24,154 bases of DNA from UBA1672 sp964352375 (GCA_964352375.1 CAYGSA010000021.1:1-24154), one strand, 5' to 3'; numbered from the stretch's first letter, positions 14,512 to 22,993 are shown. Translations and numbers: made by a program. The notes: generated from the sequence alone by a model not told the origin.

Positions 14512-15615
14512 CTATCCTTTTATTCGTTTGTAAATTTTTTCCCAACTGTCTAGGGCGCGTTCAATGTCGCTCTCTTTCGTAGCCCAGCCCATGGAAATAC
14601 GCAAGCCGCTTGAGGCTATTTTTGGGTTGTCATACATTGCCATCAGGACGTGACTGGGTTTGACCGTCCCGCTGGAGCAGGCAGAGCCGTTGGACACTGC
14701 GATGCCTTCAAGGTCAAAGGCCATCAGCAGGCTTTGTGAGTCTTGGCCGGGGAGGCTAAAGAAGGATGTGTTTGCCACCCGTGGGCTGTGTTCACCATGG
14801 ATTAGAGTATCGGGTGATATCTGCTTGATTTTGCTTTCTAATTTATCCCTGAGTGTGGTGAGATTTTGATATTCATTGATATTCTCTTTTGCAGATTGTG
14901 CGGCTGCGCCGAAGCCTGCGATGCCAGCCACGTTTTCTGTGCCTGCGCGCGCGGATTTTTCCTGACCGCCGCCAAAAAGCAGGGTTGGCGTTTGGCCGCA
15001 TAAGCCGAACGCGAGCGCCCCGATGCCTTGTGGTCCGCCGATTTTGTGGGCGGAGAGGGTGAGGAAGTCTATGCCAGTTGTGTTCATTTTTATGCGCCCT
15101 GCGGCCTGTGTTGCGTCACAGTGGAACAGGCTGTTGTTGCTGTGGGCGAGTGCACTTATTTTCGCAACGTCTTGTATCACTCCGCTTTCGTTGTTCACCC
15201 ACATGCAGGAGGTGAGGGCGGGTTTGTGTTTTTTGAGTAATTTTTCCAATTCGTCCAGATTTACTAGCCCGTTTTGATCGACGGGGGTTTTGATAGTGCC
15301 TGGCATTTCGAGGACAGACGGGTGCTCGGCGGCGGACACCAGAATTTTTTCGTCTTTGAAATGGTTCAGGACAGTATTGTTGCCTTCTGTTGCGCCAGAG
15401 TTGAAGATAATTTGCGCGGCAGGCATGCCGATGAGCTGTGCAACTTGAATACGTGCGCGTTCAACGATTCTTCGCCCTTCGCGGCCATAGTGATGCACGG
15501 CGGAGGCGTTTAAGCTCGTGTTCTCTTCGCTGAGCGCGGCGATCATGGCGCTTCGCGCTTCTGGCCTCAGGGGACTGGAGGCGTTATAATCAAGGTAGAT
15601 TCTTTGATTTTCCAT
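14512..15615 (-). CDS. Cysteine desulfurase, NifS/IscS-like
   Basis: A PLP enzyme that takes sulfur from cysteine as a persulfide. The 367 residues fit the IscS/NifS group. H98 (AAEHPSV) should stack on PLP. K191 in SAHKIGGPQG is the Schiff-base lysine, and C313 in SNGSACSSGTVKPSHVL is the persulfide cysteine on the mobile loop. The R-x-GT-N segment is at SARAGTENVAG. It starts with ATG and has no obvious SD. It heads a NifS-ferredoxin-Dabb operon with gaps of 3 and 11 bases. No scaffold (IscU/SufU), IscA or regulator gene follows, so it either works with scaffolds encoded elsewhere or supplies sulfur to tRNA thiolation. I leave the symbol empty because NifS, IscS and IscS2 cannot be separated by eye. 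Confidence 0.94.
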   Translation of the reverse strand: MENQRIYLDYNASSPLRPEARSAMIAALSEENTSLNASAVHHYGREGRRIVERARIQVAQLIGMPAAQIIFNSGATEGNNTVLNHFKDEKILVSAAEHPSVLEMPGTIKTPVDQNGLVNLDELEKLLKKHKPALTSCMWVNNESGVIQDVAKISALAHSNNSLFHCDATQAAGRIKMNTTGIDFLTLSAHKIGGPQGIGALAFGLCGQTPTLLFGGGQEKSARAGTENVAGIAGFGAAAQSAKENINEYQNLTTLRDKLESKIKQISPDTLIHGEHSPRVANTSFFSLPGQDSQSLLMAFDLEGIAVSNGSACSSGTVKPSHVLMAMYDNPKIASSGLRISMGWATKESDIERALDSWEKIYKRIKG

Positions 15616-15686
15616 TTACGATGTATCGCATTATCCACATTGTATTTCAAGTACTTATCCGATTTTTGTGGACATATCAGTCGCGC

Positions 15687-15717
15687 TTGATTATACAATG
15701 CACCAGCAGTATGTAAT
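15687..15717 (+). promoter_or_regulatory. Candidate promoter of the alpha/beta hydrolase gene
   Basis: TTGATT (15687-15692) is followed after 17 bases by TATGTA, or after 19 bases by TGTAAT (within 15710-15717). Initiation would fall near 15724, giving a short leader to the ATG at 15743. On the opposite strand the same site reads TATAAT (plus 15690-15695), a possible -10 for the nifS-like gene without a convincing -35. Confidence 0.35.
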
Positions 15718-15742
15718 AGACATCTAATAAAAGAGGTTATGA

Positions 15743-16417
15743 ATGCCCGAAGTTATCCTAAATGGACCCGCTGGTCGTCTTGAAGGCCGGTATCACCACT
15801 CAAAGACTAAAGATGCGCCTTTAGCGCTTATTCTTCATCCAAATCCTCAACATGGCGGTACGATGAATAATAAGATTACGTATGCGCTTTATCAGGCCTA
15901 TGTGCAGCGCGGATTTTCTGTGCTTCGTTTTAATTTTCGTGGTGTTGGCCGTTCGCAAGGGGCTTATGATGAGGGTGAAGGCGAACTGAGTGATGCCGCT
16001 TCTGCGCTGGATTGGATGCAAGACATTAATCCTAATGCACCGTATGTGTGGATTGCAGGGTTTTCTTTTGGTGCGCTTATGGGGATGCAGCTTTTGATGC
16101 GTCGCCCAGAAATTGAAGGGTTTATCTCTGTTGCGCCGCCTGCGCATCAGAATGATTTCGCGTTTTTGGCGCCATGTCCGACGTCAGGATTGATGTTGGC
16201 GGGCGGTAAGGATGATATTGTGCCGCAGGATTCAATAGCTGAGCTTGTTGAGCGTATTCATCTTCAAAAGGGGATTGATATTGATTATCGCGTTCTGCCT
16301 GAGGCGAACCATTTCTTTCATAATCATATTGATGTGATGATTGACCATGTTCATGATCATATGAATAAGGCTCGTGGCGGCGCAAAGATTCCTGTGAAGT
16401 TGGCTCAAGCGGCTTAG
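15743..16417 (+). CDS. Alpha/beta hydrolase (dienelactone hydrolase-like)
   Basis: A 224-residue cytoplasmic alpha/beta hydrolase. The nucleophile elbow is GFSFG (106-110, S108). The acid is D157 or D158 in GGKDDIVP, and the base is H190 in EANHFFH. The family block LHPNPQHGGTMNNKI (31-45) supplies the oxyanion region, and LRFNFRGVGRSQG (61-73) is the typical strand-4 segment. The substrate is unknown; an esterase-type activity is likely. Proteins with this opening often lie beside cysteine desulfurase/Fe-S genes in alphaproteobacteria, as I recall, and the divergent nifS-like gene here agrees. AAAAGAGG upstream serves as SD. A strong hairpin terminator follows 27 bases after the stop. Confidence 0.9.
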   Translation: MPEVILNGPAGRLEGRYHHSKTKDAPLALILHPNPQHGGTMNNKITYALYQAYVQRGFSVLRFNFRGVGRSQGAYDEGEGELSDAASALDWMQDINPNAPYVWIAGFSFGALMGMQLLMRRPEIEGFISVAPPAHQNDFAFLAPCPTSGLMLAGGKDDIVPQDSIAELVERIHLQKGIDIDYRVLPEANHFFHNHIDVMIDHVHDHMNKARGGAKIPVKLAQAA

Positions 16418-16444
16418 TTTTTTTTGTTCTTGTGAGAATTTTTG

Positions 16445-16472
16445 AAAAGCGGCTTTATTAGGCCGCTTTTTT
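16445..16472 (+). terminator. Rho-independent terminator between convergent hydrolase and bcp genes
   Basis: AAAAGCGGC (16445-16453) and GCCGCTTTT (16462-16470) pair perfectly over 9 bases around an 8-base loop, and further T residues follow. It terminates the plus-strand hydrolase gene. It is also embedded in the last codons and stop of the minus-strand bcp gene (stop at 16458), so it probably acts in both directions. Confidence 0.85.
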
Positions 16473-16937
16473 GTTGAGGTTTTCCAATTCGACTTGAACG
16501 GCTTCGACGTGGCCGGGGACTTTTACTTTGTTCCAGATTTCGGCAATTTTTCCGTTTGCATCAATCAGGAAGGTTGACCGCTCTATGCCCATGTAGGTTT
16601 TGCCGTACATGCTTTTTTCTTTCCAGACGCCGTATTCTTCGCAAACGGTGCCGTTTTCGTCGGAGGCGAGGGGGAAGTTTAGATCATATTTAGCCTTGAA
16701 TTTATCGTGCTTTTTTGCGCTGCATTTGGATATGCCGATGATGGTTGCGTTTAGATTTTGGAAGTCGGGGAGCGCGTCACGGAAGGCGCAGGATTCTTTT
16801 GTGCAGCCTGGCGTGTCGTCTTTGGGGTAGAAATAGATGATGACATTCTGCCCTTTCAGGCTGGCGAGCGTGATTTCACCCTCGCTGTCGGTGGGTAATG
16901 TGAAATCTGGCGCGTTATCTCCGATATTTAATGTCAT
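16458..16937 (-). CDS. bcp: Thiol peroxidase Bcp (peroxiredoxin Q)
   Basis: It reduces hydrogen peroxide and organic hydroperoxides with electrons from thioredoxin. The 159 residues match the family. DDTPGCTKESCAFRD gives the peroxidatic C45 and the resolving C50, the five-residue spacing of atypical two-cysteine BCP. Other blocks are NIGDNAPDFTLP near the N-terminus and YMGIERSTFLIDANGKI in the second half. I chose the ATG at 16937 (MTLNIGDNAP) because AAGGA lies 9 bases before it; an ATG at 16946 has that SD touching the codon, and a longer frame to 16988 looks non-coding. The 3' end overlaps the shared terminator. Confidence 0.95.
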   Translation of the reverse strand: MTLNIGDNAPDFTLPTDSEGEITLASLKGQNVIIYFYPKDDTPGCTKESCAFRDALPDFQNLNATIIGISKCSAKKHDKFKAKYDLNFPLASDENGTVCEEYGVWKEKSMYGKTYMGIERSTFLIDANGKIAEIWNKVKVPGHVEAVQVELENLNKKAA

Positions 16938-17046
16938 TCTCTTCATTCCTTTTCTTAAAACTCTAGTGTAAAATAGAGTATCGAGCATGGAGTTGCATCT
17001 TATAAAATATTACGTTTTTTTCACATTCATTTAGGGTCATTCTTCT

Positions 17047-20000
17047 TTGGTTAAGAAAACACTGCATTTTAGCTTTAAAGCCATTCTGTTTAAACTCAAA
17101 GTTCTGGGCGCTTTTGGGTTTTTTGCGTTTTTTTTGTTTGCCCTTTTTGCGCTGCGGGTCAGCATGTCCCCGCTGGATGTGAGTTTTGCGAAGGATTATC
17201 TTACGAATGCTTTGCGGGATAAGGTGACGGGGAATTACGCGCTTATGGATCGGGTGACGATGCATTGGCCGGATATTAATGGGCCGCTTTATTTGGAGTT
17301 TTTAAATGGGCAGTTGATGAATAAGGACGGCGTTGTTATTCTGTCAGTCGACGAGGCGGCGATCAGTGTATCGCGTTTGGGGCTTTTGCAGGGGCGGGTT
17401 TTGCCTAAGTCGATTATCTTGAAAGAGCCAAGCCTGCGTTTTGTGCGAATGCTTGGTGGTGGTTTTCAATTTGATGCGGGGTTGCAATCTTCCGGCGCCA
17501 GTTCGGATGAGCAATTTCAGCTGACAACTCGGATTTTTAATTTTATTGCGCGCCCTGGCGTGCAGGCGGAGAGCAATTCTTTGATTGCGCGCTTGGAGGT
17601 TTTTGCTATTGAGGATGCGAGGGTTTTGATCGATGATCAAATTGCGCAGCAGAGCTGGTCTTTTCCTGATTTTGATATGGCTTTGTATAGTACACGCACT
17701 GGGCTTAAGGGGTCTGTGGACATGGTGATGCCAGATGTGGGGCTTGAGGCGTCAGGTATGCATCTTGATATGGATTATGTTTGGGATCAAAAAATCGTGG
17801 CGCTTAGTGCGGATTTAAAAGCCTTAGATATAAAAGCTCTTGCGTCTAAAGTGCCGGAGCTTGGGATGCTTGCACAGCAAAATATTGTTTTTGATGCGCG
17901 TGTTGAAACGTTGCTGGATGAGGAATTTAACCCCTCGGATATTCGTGTGCAAATAGGGTCTGAGGCGGGGGAGATCGTGCATGCAGATTTGTCTGATGCG
18001 CCTGTGCCTTATCGCGATTTGTCACTTAATGCCTCTTATAACTATTCTGGAAAAACGCTTACTGTCAAAGATACCTCGGTTACGGTTAAGGATATAAAAT
18101 TGCAGGCTGAGGCGTCTGTCACCCATGATGACAAGACTGTTCATGGCCCGGCTAAGCTTTGGATTGATGCGGTTGAGCATTCTGTTTTTGTCGGGGTGTG
18201 GCCTCAGTTTTTAGAGGGTCATAATAGCGAAAAATGGATTGTACAGCGCATGTCAGGCGGTGCGTTTAAGGATGTTTCTGTTGTATTTGATTTGATGGGT
18301 CGCAAACAAGATGTCTGGGATTTTTCATTACAGAATGTCATTGCAGATTTTAGCTTTGATAAGATGCGTGTTGATTACCAGGCGCCTCTTGATGCGGGGA
18401 GCAGCTTGAGCGGGGCTGGGCGTTTTGATGTTAATGCGGATAGTTTGGTGATTGATATTGCCAAGGGAAGAATCGGAGAGATGGAGACTTATGAGTCTCG
18501 GATGATTTTTCATGATCTGGCGGTGAAGCGGAAAGGCCATGCGGATCTTTCGATTGGTTTACGTGGCAATATTTCAGATATGCTGCGTTATATCGCTAAG
18601 GAGCCGATTGGGCTGAATGATATTGGACTTGATGCGCAGGCGGTGAAGGGGCAAGCTGATTTAAGGGTGGGGCTGAAATTTCCAACGCGTAAAGGTGTTA
18701 AAAAAGACGAATTTAAAGTTGAGGTTGATGGTCGCCTTAAAGATGTTTTATTTCCCGATATTGTAGACAGTCTGGATTTGAGTGGGGGGCCACTGGCGCT
18801 CACGATTAAGAAGGGTGTTGTTGGCCTGAAAGGTAAAGCGATGCTGGAATCACGGGAGGCCGAGCTTTCTTATGAAACGTTTTTGGATCGCTCTGATCGG
18901 CCATATAATGAGAAAATTTCTGTTAAGATTATGGCTGATCCTAATATACGGCAGATGATGGGGGTTGATTTATCTGATTTTATTGAGGGGTCGATCTTTG
19001 CAGATGTTGTGTATGCATCATACAAAGACGGTACGGCAAAGGCGGATATTCGTGCTGATCTTAGGCCGTCAGTGTTTTTTGTGTCGCCATTTGGGTTCGT
19101 AAAACCGTCTGGTGAGGCCGCGTCTGCGCAGATGAGTGCGTATTTTAAAAATAAAAAAATCACAGGGATTAAAAATTTAGAGGGAAAAGGCGCGCTGTTT
19201 TCTTTTTCCGATGCATCGCTTGAGTTTCAACAGAAGGAAGGTGCGCTGCAGCTGGTGAGTGGTTTGTTTCCAAAATTTGTGTTGGATCAAACAAAGGGTG
19301 CTTTGAAATTTGTTTATGATGATGGCGGTGCGCTTAATCTTGATTTAGACGCGGATGTTCTTGACGCGCAGCCTTTTATGGAGCCTTCACCGGAGGGTGA
19401 CGCGCCTTATGAAAGCCCTGCGATGAAGATATCTATGCAGGCGGATATGATTATTACGGCGTCGGAACGCAATCTTAAAAACGGTGTCTTAAATTTGGAT
19501 GTTGATGATGAAGGGGTGTTTAAGCAGTGGGTGTTTGATGCTGTTGCGGGGCAGGGTGGGGTGTCTGCGCGGTATCAGCCTGATGCGCAGGGTCAGCGTA
19601 TTTTTACGATGAAATCCGAGGATGCTGGGGCGTTGCTTAAGGCGCTTGGAATATTTGATACGATGGTTGGGGGTGTGATTGATATTAAGGGCGTGCCGTT
19701 GCGTGATGCGCGTGATCGCAGCCTTAAAGGTAAAGCGCGAATTCGGGATTTTCGTGTTATTGATGCGCCTGTTTTTGCACAGGTCTTGAGTTTGCTCTCA
19801 CTTCAGGGTGTTCCCGAGACAGGCATGGCGTTTGAGAAGCTGGAGGCTGATTTTAATTGGATATATCAAAAGGGCGGTAGTGTTTTGAAGCTCAAGGACG
19901 GGCGGACGTCGGGGAATTCTCTGGGGCTTTTGTTTGAGGGCAGTTACGATAGCGGCACGCAGTTTATTGACCTTTCGGGCACGGTTGTGCCGATGTCGGG

Positions 20001-20175
20001 GTTGAACAAGGTGATTGGGAAAATACCGCTGGTGGGGGATATTTTGACAGGTGGCTCGGGCGGTGTGTTTGCGGCGACCTTCGGTATTAAAGGGCCGGGC
20101 GATGACCCAAAGGTAAGTGCTAACCCGCTCTCGGTGATTACGCCCGGTATATTGCGCCGAATTTTGTGGGAGTGA
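17047..20175 (+). CDS. Large AsmA-family (YhdP/DUF3971-type) envelope protein
   Basis: A 1042-residue inner-membrane-anchored protein. A basic N-terminus and one hydrophobic helix (about 16-37, VLGAFGFFAFFLFALFAL) put the rest in the periplasm. The body is mostly beta-strand repeats with Asp/Gly-rich turns, as expected for a TamB/YhdP-like hydrophobic groove. The C-terminal 190 residues carry the AsmA-like signature: VFAQVLSLLSLQGVPETG, an ALxGSxD-like EGSYDSGTQFIDLSGTVVP, LNKVIGKIPLVGDILTGG and NPLSVITPGILRRI. In E. coli, YhdP, TamB and YdbH share transport of phospholipid to the outer membrane; assignment to one of them is not possible here. The start is TTG at 17047, since no upstream ATG is in frame; a TTAGGGT stretch at about 12 bases could be the SD. 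The gene is divergent from bcp. Confidence 0.92.
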   Translation: MVKKTLHFSFKAILFKLKVLGAFGFFAFFLFALFALRVSMSPLDVSFAKDYLTNALRDKVTGNYALMDRVTMHWPDINGPLYLEFLNGQLMNKDGVVILSVDEAAISVSRLGLLQGRVLPKSIILKEPSLRFVRMLGGGFQFDAGLQSSGASSDEQFQLTTRIFNFIARPGVQAESNSLIARLEVFAIEDARVLIDDQIAQQSWSFPDFDMALYSTRTGLKGSVDMVMPDVGLEASGMHLDMDYVWDQKIVALSADLKALDIKALASKVPELGMLAQQNIVFDARVETLLDEEFNPSDIRVQIGSEAGEIVHADLSDAPVPYRDLSLNASYNYSGKTLTVKDTSVTVKDIKLQAEASVTHDDKTVHGPAKLWIDAVEHSVFVGVWPQFLEGHNSEKWIVQRMSGGAFKDVSVVFDLMGRKQDVWDFSLQNVIADFSFDKMRVDYQAPLDAGSSLSGAGRFDVNADSLVIDIAKGRIGEMETYESRMIFHDLAVKRKGHADLSIGLRGNISDMLRYIAKEPIGLNDIGLDAQAVKGQADLRVGLKFPTRKGVKKDEFKVEVDGRLKDVLFPDIVDSLDLSGGPLALTIKKGVVGLKGKAMLESREAELSYETFLDRSDRPYNEKISVKIMADPNIRQMMGVDLSDFIEGSIFADVVYASYKDGTAKADIRADLRPSVFFVSPFGFVKPSGEAASAQMSAYFKNKKITGIKNLEGKGALFSFSDASLEFQQKEGALQLVSGLFPKFVLDQTKGALKFVYDDGGALNLDLDADVLDAQPFMEPSPEGDAPYESPAMKISMQADMIITASERNLKNGVLNLDVDDEGVFKQWVFDAVAGQGGVSARYQPDAQGQRIFTMKSEDAGALLKALGIFDTMVGGVIDIKGVPLRDARDRSLKGKARIRDFRVIDAPVFAQVLSLLSLQGVPETGMAFEKLEADFNWIYQKGGSVLKLKDGRTSGNSLGLLFEGSYDSGTQFIDLSGTVVPMSGLNKVIGKIPLVGDILTGGSGGVFAATFGIKGPGDDPKVSANPLSVITPGILRRILWE

Positions 20176-20196
20176 TTGGTTTTTTTGCGCTGCAGC

Positions 20197-20226
20197 TTGC
20201 AATGTTTCGGAAATTTTTTGTATAAT
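20197..20226 (+). promoter_or_regulatory. Sigma-70-type promoter of the small gene at 20255
   Basis: TTGCAA (20197-20202), an 18-base spacer and a perfect TATAAT (20221-20226) form one of the clearest promoters in the window. Initiation near 20233 would leave a leader of about 20 bases ending in TGGAGGT, a strong SD six bases before the ATG. The gene therefore has its own transcript despite following the AsmA gene closely. Confidence 0.6.
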
Positions 20227-20254
20227 TTTAGTACTTTATTTTATGGAGGTATAG

Positions 20255-20599
20255 ATGGTTGGTACAGATGTAAATGTTGGAGATTTTGGTCATAAGGCTG
20301 AAGGGCATATCGCTCCTGTTACTCTTCCTCAGGTGTTAGCTGAAATGCCAAATGCTTTGGTTGTTGGTGTTGAGCATAATTCAGATGGATCTGGTTTAGA
20401 TGTTATTCTTTCTCAGTCTTCTACGTACTTAGAGCGAGGACAAGTGTGGAGAGAGGGCATGGATGTTTTGGAGAGAAGAGCCCCTGAATCAGCTCAGATA
20501 GGCCGGTTGTTAGAGACGGCTCAGTCTATGGACGTGCAACCCTTTAAGGCTGTTATAATGTCTTTGGACGGTGATCGTGTGACGCACGGCTTGGGTTAA
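20255..20599 (+). CDS. Unrecognised small acidic protein (orphan candidate), 114 aa
   Basis: I do not recognise this 114-residue protein. It has no signal peptide, no membrane helix and no cysteines. It reads as alternating strands and helices: LPQVLAEMPNALVVGVEHNS (24-43), a polar middle, a helix with WREGMDVLERRAPESAQIGR, and a final FKAVIMSLDGDRVTHGLG. A clear promoter, a GGAGG SD at 20245-20249 and consistent codon use make it a real gene. Its TAA (20597-20599) and the tyrS TAA (plus 20596-20598) overlap on the shared TTAA, so there is no room for a terminator. Its base use resembles the other two orphans in the window (2769-3875, 23062-23415) more than the housekeeping genes. Lineage-specific origin is an inference. 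Confidence 0.75.
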   Translation: MVGTDVNVGDFGHKAEGHIAPVTLPQVLAEMPNALVVGVEHNSDGSGLDVILSQSSTYLERGQVWREGMDVLERRAPESAQIGRLLETAQSMDVQPFKAVIMSLDGDRVTHGLG

Positions 20600-21849
20600 A
20601 TCTTTACGAGCGCATGGCGTTTTTTTCCAGATGATAATTTGATATGGCCACCTGAAGTTAGATCGGTGACTGTTGCTTTTTGATCGAGTGAGAGTACGGT
20701 TTCGTCGTTTATGCGTGCGCCGCCGCCTTGGATGAGGCGTTTGACTTCTCCTTTTGAATTGCACAGGCCTGTTTCGATGAAGAGTTCAACGATTTCAATA
20801 CCCTGTTTGAGGGTGTCTACGCTGATTTCAATGCTGGGGAGGTCTGCGCCGACACTGCCCTGTTCAAAAACCTTTTTTGCGGTGTTTGCGGCTTCGTTCG
20901 CAGCGGTTTGGCCGTGGCACATTTTTGTGGCCTCAAGGGCAAGGATTTTCTTTGCTTCGTTGATTTCCGCGCCTTGGAGGGCTTCAAGTTTTTGGATTTC
21001 TTGCAGATTAAGCGTTGTGAAACGCCTTAGAAGCGTTCCCACCATTGTGTCTTCAGCGTTGCGCCAATATTGGTAGTAATCGTAGGGGCTGAGGAGGTCA
21101 GCGTTCAGCCATGCCGCGCCGCGCTCAGTTTTGCCCATTTTTTTGCCATCAGGTGTGGTGAGGAGCGGGGCGGTTAGGGCAAAGAGTTGGACTTTGTCTG
21201 CCTTATGGCCAAGATCAACGCCATTGATGATGTTGCCCCATTGGTCTGATCCGCCCATTTGCAAGATCGTGCCGTAGCGGCGGTTGAGCTCGAGGAAGTC
21301 ATAGCCCTGCATGACCATGTAGTTGAATTCAAGCAATGTGAGAGGGCTTTCGCGGTCTAAACGCTGTTTTACGCTTTCGAAGCCGATCATGCGGTTGATG
21401 GTGAAATAGCGACCGTAATCGCGCAAGAATGAAAGGTATGATAATTCATCTAACCAATCATTATTATTGACCATCAGCGCGCCGTTATCTTGGTTGCTAT
21501 ATTCCAGGAATTGCTTGAAGCAGGTGGCTTGGATGTTTTTGATATTATCGTTGATGGTGTTATCATCCAGAAGCTTGCGCTGTTCGTCTTTGAACGAGGG
21601 GTCGCCGATTTTGGATGTACCGCCGCCCATGAGTGTAATCGGTTTATGTCCGCATTGTTGGAACCAATGGAGCATCATGATGCCGGTCAGGTTTCCGATG
21701 TGCAGTGATTTTGCGGTAGCGTCGAAGCCGATATAGGCACTTTGCTGGCCTTTGTTTAACGTTTCGTCCAGATTTTCGAAATCTGAGCACTGGTTAATGA
21801 AGCCGCGTTCGTTTAGGATATTTAAGAATTCTGATTTGTAACTATTCAT
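20596..21849 (-). CDS. tyrS: Tyrosyl-tRNA synthetase
   Basis: It charges tRNA-Tyr with tyrosine. The 417-residue length and bacterial TyrRS architecture are complete. HIGN (50-53) is the HIGH motif, in YIGFDATAKSLHIGN. The Tyr/tRNA-binding block LEFNYMVMQGYDF lies at about 173-185, and QMGGSDQWGNI at 197-207. KMGKT (237-241) is the KMSKS motif, close to E. coli KFGKT. A C-terminal S4 RNA-binding domain begins near 350 (IETGLCNSKGEVKRLIQGGGARIN). The ATG at 21849 has no SD. It is divergent from anmK with only 18 bases between the start codons, so the two promoters must interleave. The substrate tRNA gene is at positions 4-89. Confidence 0.98.
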   Translation of the reverse strand: MNSYKSEFLNILNERGFINQCSDFENLDETLNKGQQSAYIGFDATAKSLHIGNLTGIMMLHWFQQCGHKPITLMGGGTSKIGDPSFKDEQRKLLDDNTINDNIKNIQATCFKQFLEYSNQDNGALMVNNNDWLDELSYLSFLRDYGRYFTINRMIGFESVKQRLDRESPLTLLEFNYMVMQGYDFLELNRRYGTILQMGGSDQWGNIINGVDLGHKADKVQLFALTAPLLTTPDGKKMGKTERGAAWLNADLLSPYDYYQYWRNAEDTMVGTLLRRFTTLNLQEIQKLEALQGAEINEAKKILALEATKMCHGQTAANEAANTAKKVFEQGSVGADLPSIEISVDTLKQGIEIVELFIETGLCNSKGEVKRLIQGGGARINDETVLSLDQKATVTDLTSGGHIKLSSGKKRHALVKI

Positions 21850-21867
21850 AGGACATATTCTATAACT

Positions 21868-22932
21868 ATGGCGGATGAAAAAGTCTATAGAGCAATTGGC
21901 CTAATGTCGGGCACGTCTTTGGACGGGGAGGTTGATGTTGCGTTGATTGAAACGGATGGCAGGGGGTATGTTAAGCCGCTTGGGTTTTACGCGCATGCCT
22001 ATGATTCATCTGTTGCGGATGCCGTTCGGGCGTGCTTTGGCCAGCGGAATCGTGATGACGCCGTTGCACGAGCAGAGGCGCTGGTGACTGATACCCATAT
22101 TGATGCGGTGAAGGCGTCAGGATTTGATGCAGAGTTGATCGGGTTTCATGGGCAGACGATTACGCATGACCCATCGAGCGGCTTTACATTGCAAATTGGT
22201 GATGGAGCGCGTCTGGCCAAAGAAACGGGAATTTCCGTTGTCGCGGACATGCGCCAGAATGACATGAAGCACGGCGGGCAGGGCGCACCGCTTTTACCGC
22301 TTTATCACAAAGCGATGATGGCAGAGCAAGATCAGCCGATTGTGATTTTGAATCTCGGCGGCGTTGCGAATATCAGCTATATTGATGGTGACGATCTTAT
22401 CGCGTTTGATTGTGGCCCGGCGAATGCGTTGATGGATGATTGTATTCGCGAGCGCACAGGCGCGGCCTATGATAAAGGCGGTGTTATGGCTTCGCATGGA
22501 GAGGCGCTGGAGACTGTGGTAAAGGCGTTTTTAAAAGACCCGTATTTTAAATTAACGCCGCCGAAATCGCTGGATCGCGATCATTGGAGCATTGATTGTG
22601 TGCGCTATGCGAAGCGTGAAGATGCGATGGCGACGTTAATGGAGATGAGCGTTTCGGGCGTTGCCAAAGCGATGGAACATTTACCGCGCCGACCTTCACG
22701 TATTTATGCGGCTGGCGGGGGGCGGCATAATGGGTATTTTCTTGGATGCCTTGCAGAGCGTTTGGAATGTGCGGTTACGCCGATTGATGAGTTGGGTTGG
22801 AATGGTGATGCAACGGAGGCGGAGGGTTTTGCCTATCTGGCGTTGCGTTCACGTATGGGCTTACCGCTTACGCTGCCGAGTACGACAGGCGTGCGCGCGC
22901 CCGTGAGTGGTGGTGTGTTTTTTGAAATTTAA
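21868..22932 (+). CDS. anmK: Anhydro-N-acetylmuramic acid kinase AnmK
   Basis: It opens the 1,6-anhydro ring of anhydroMurNAc and phosphorylates it to MurNAc-6-P in cell-wall recycling. The 354 residues fit the family. The phosphate-1 loop is GLMSGTSLDGEVDV (11-24). GFHGQTITHDP is followed by the substrate-binding GGQGAPLLPLYHK block. LNLGGVANISYI is the phosphate-2/adenosine motif, and FDCGPANALMDD follows. Near the C-terminus is the adenosine-binding AAGGGRHNGYF. There is no recognisable SD before the ATG, and the leader cannot exceed a few bases if the promoter is in the 18-base gap. The divergent tyrS-anmK pair is an arrangement I know from other alphaproteobacteria. Confidence 0.96.
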   Translation: MADEKVYRAIGLMSGTSLDGEVDVALIETDGRGYVKPLGFYAHAYDSSVADAVRACFGQRNRDDAVARAEALVTDTHIDAVKASGFDAELIGFHGQTITHDPSSGFTLQIGDGARLAKETGISVVADMRQNDMKHGGQGAPLLPLYHKAMMAEQDQPIVILNLGGVANISYIDGDDLIAFDCGPANALMDDCIRERTGAAYDKGGVMASHGEALETVVKAFLKDPYFKLTPPKSLDRDHWSIDCVRYAKREDAMATLMEMSVSGVAKAMEHLPRRPSRIYAAGGGRHNGYFLGCLAERLECAVTPIDELGWNGDATEAEGFAYLALRSRMGLPLTLPSTTGVRAPVSGGVFFEI

Positions 22933-22993
22933 GTTGACATAATTTTTTTTATTTATTAGCCTGTTTTAATCTATTTTATTTAAAGGGAGTTTT

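Noticed and set aside
15631..15672. DnaA box as sign of a replication origin.
   Set aside because: A single perfect box without a cluster, an AT-rich unwinding element or origin-linked genes is not an origin.
15616..15742. Searched for IscR, Irr (ICE box) or iron-responsive sites in front of the nifS-like gene.
   Set aside because: No TTTAGAA/TTCTAAA pair and no recognisable IscR site is visible.
19798..20202. 134-codon minus-strand frame inside the AsmA-type gene.
   Set aside because: It is antisense to the conserved C-terminal AsmA signature, and its translation is rich in Arg/His/Gln as expected for a shadow.
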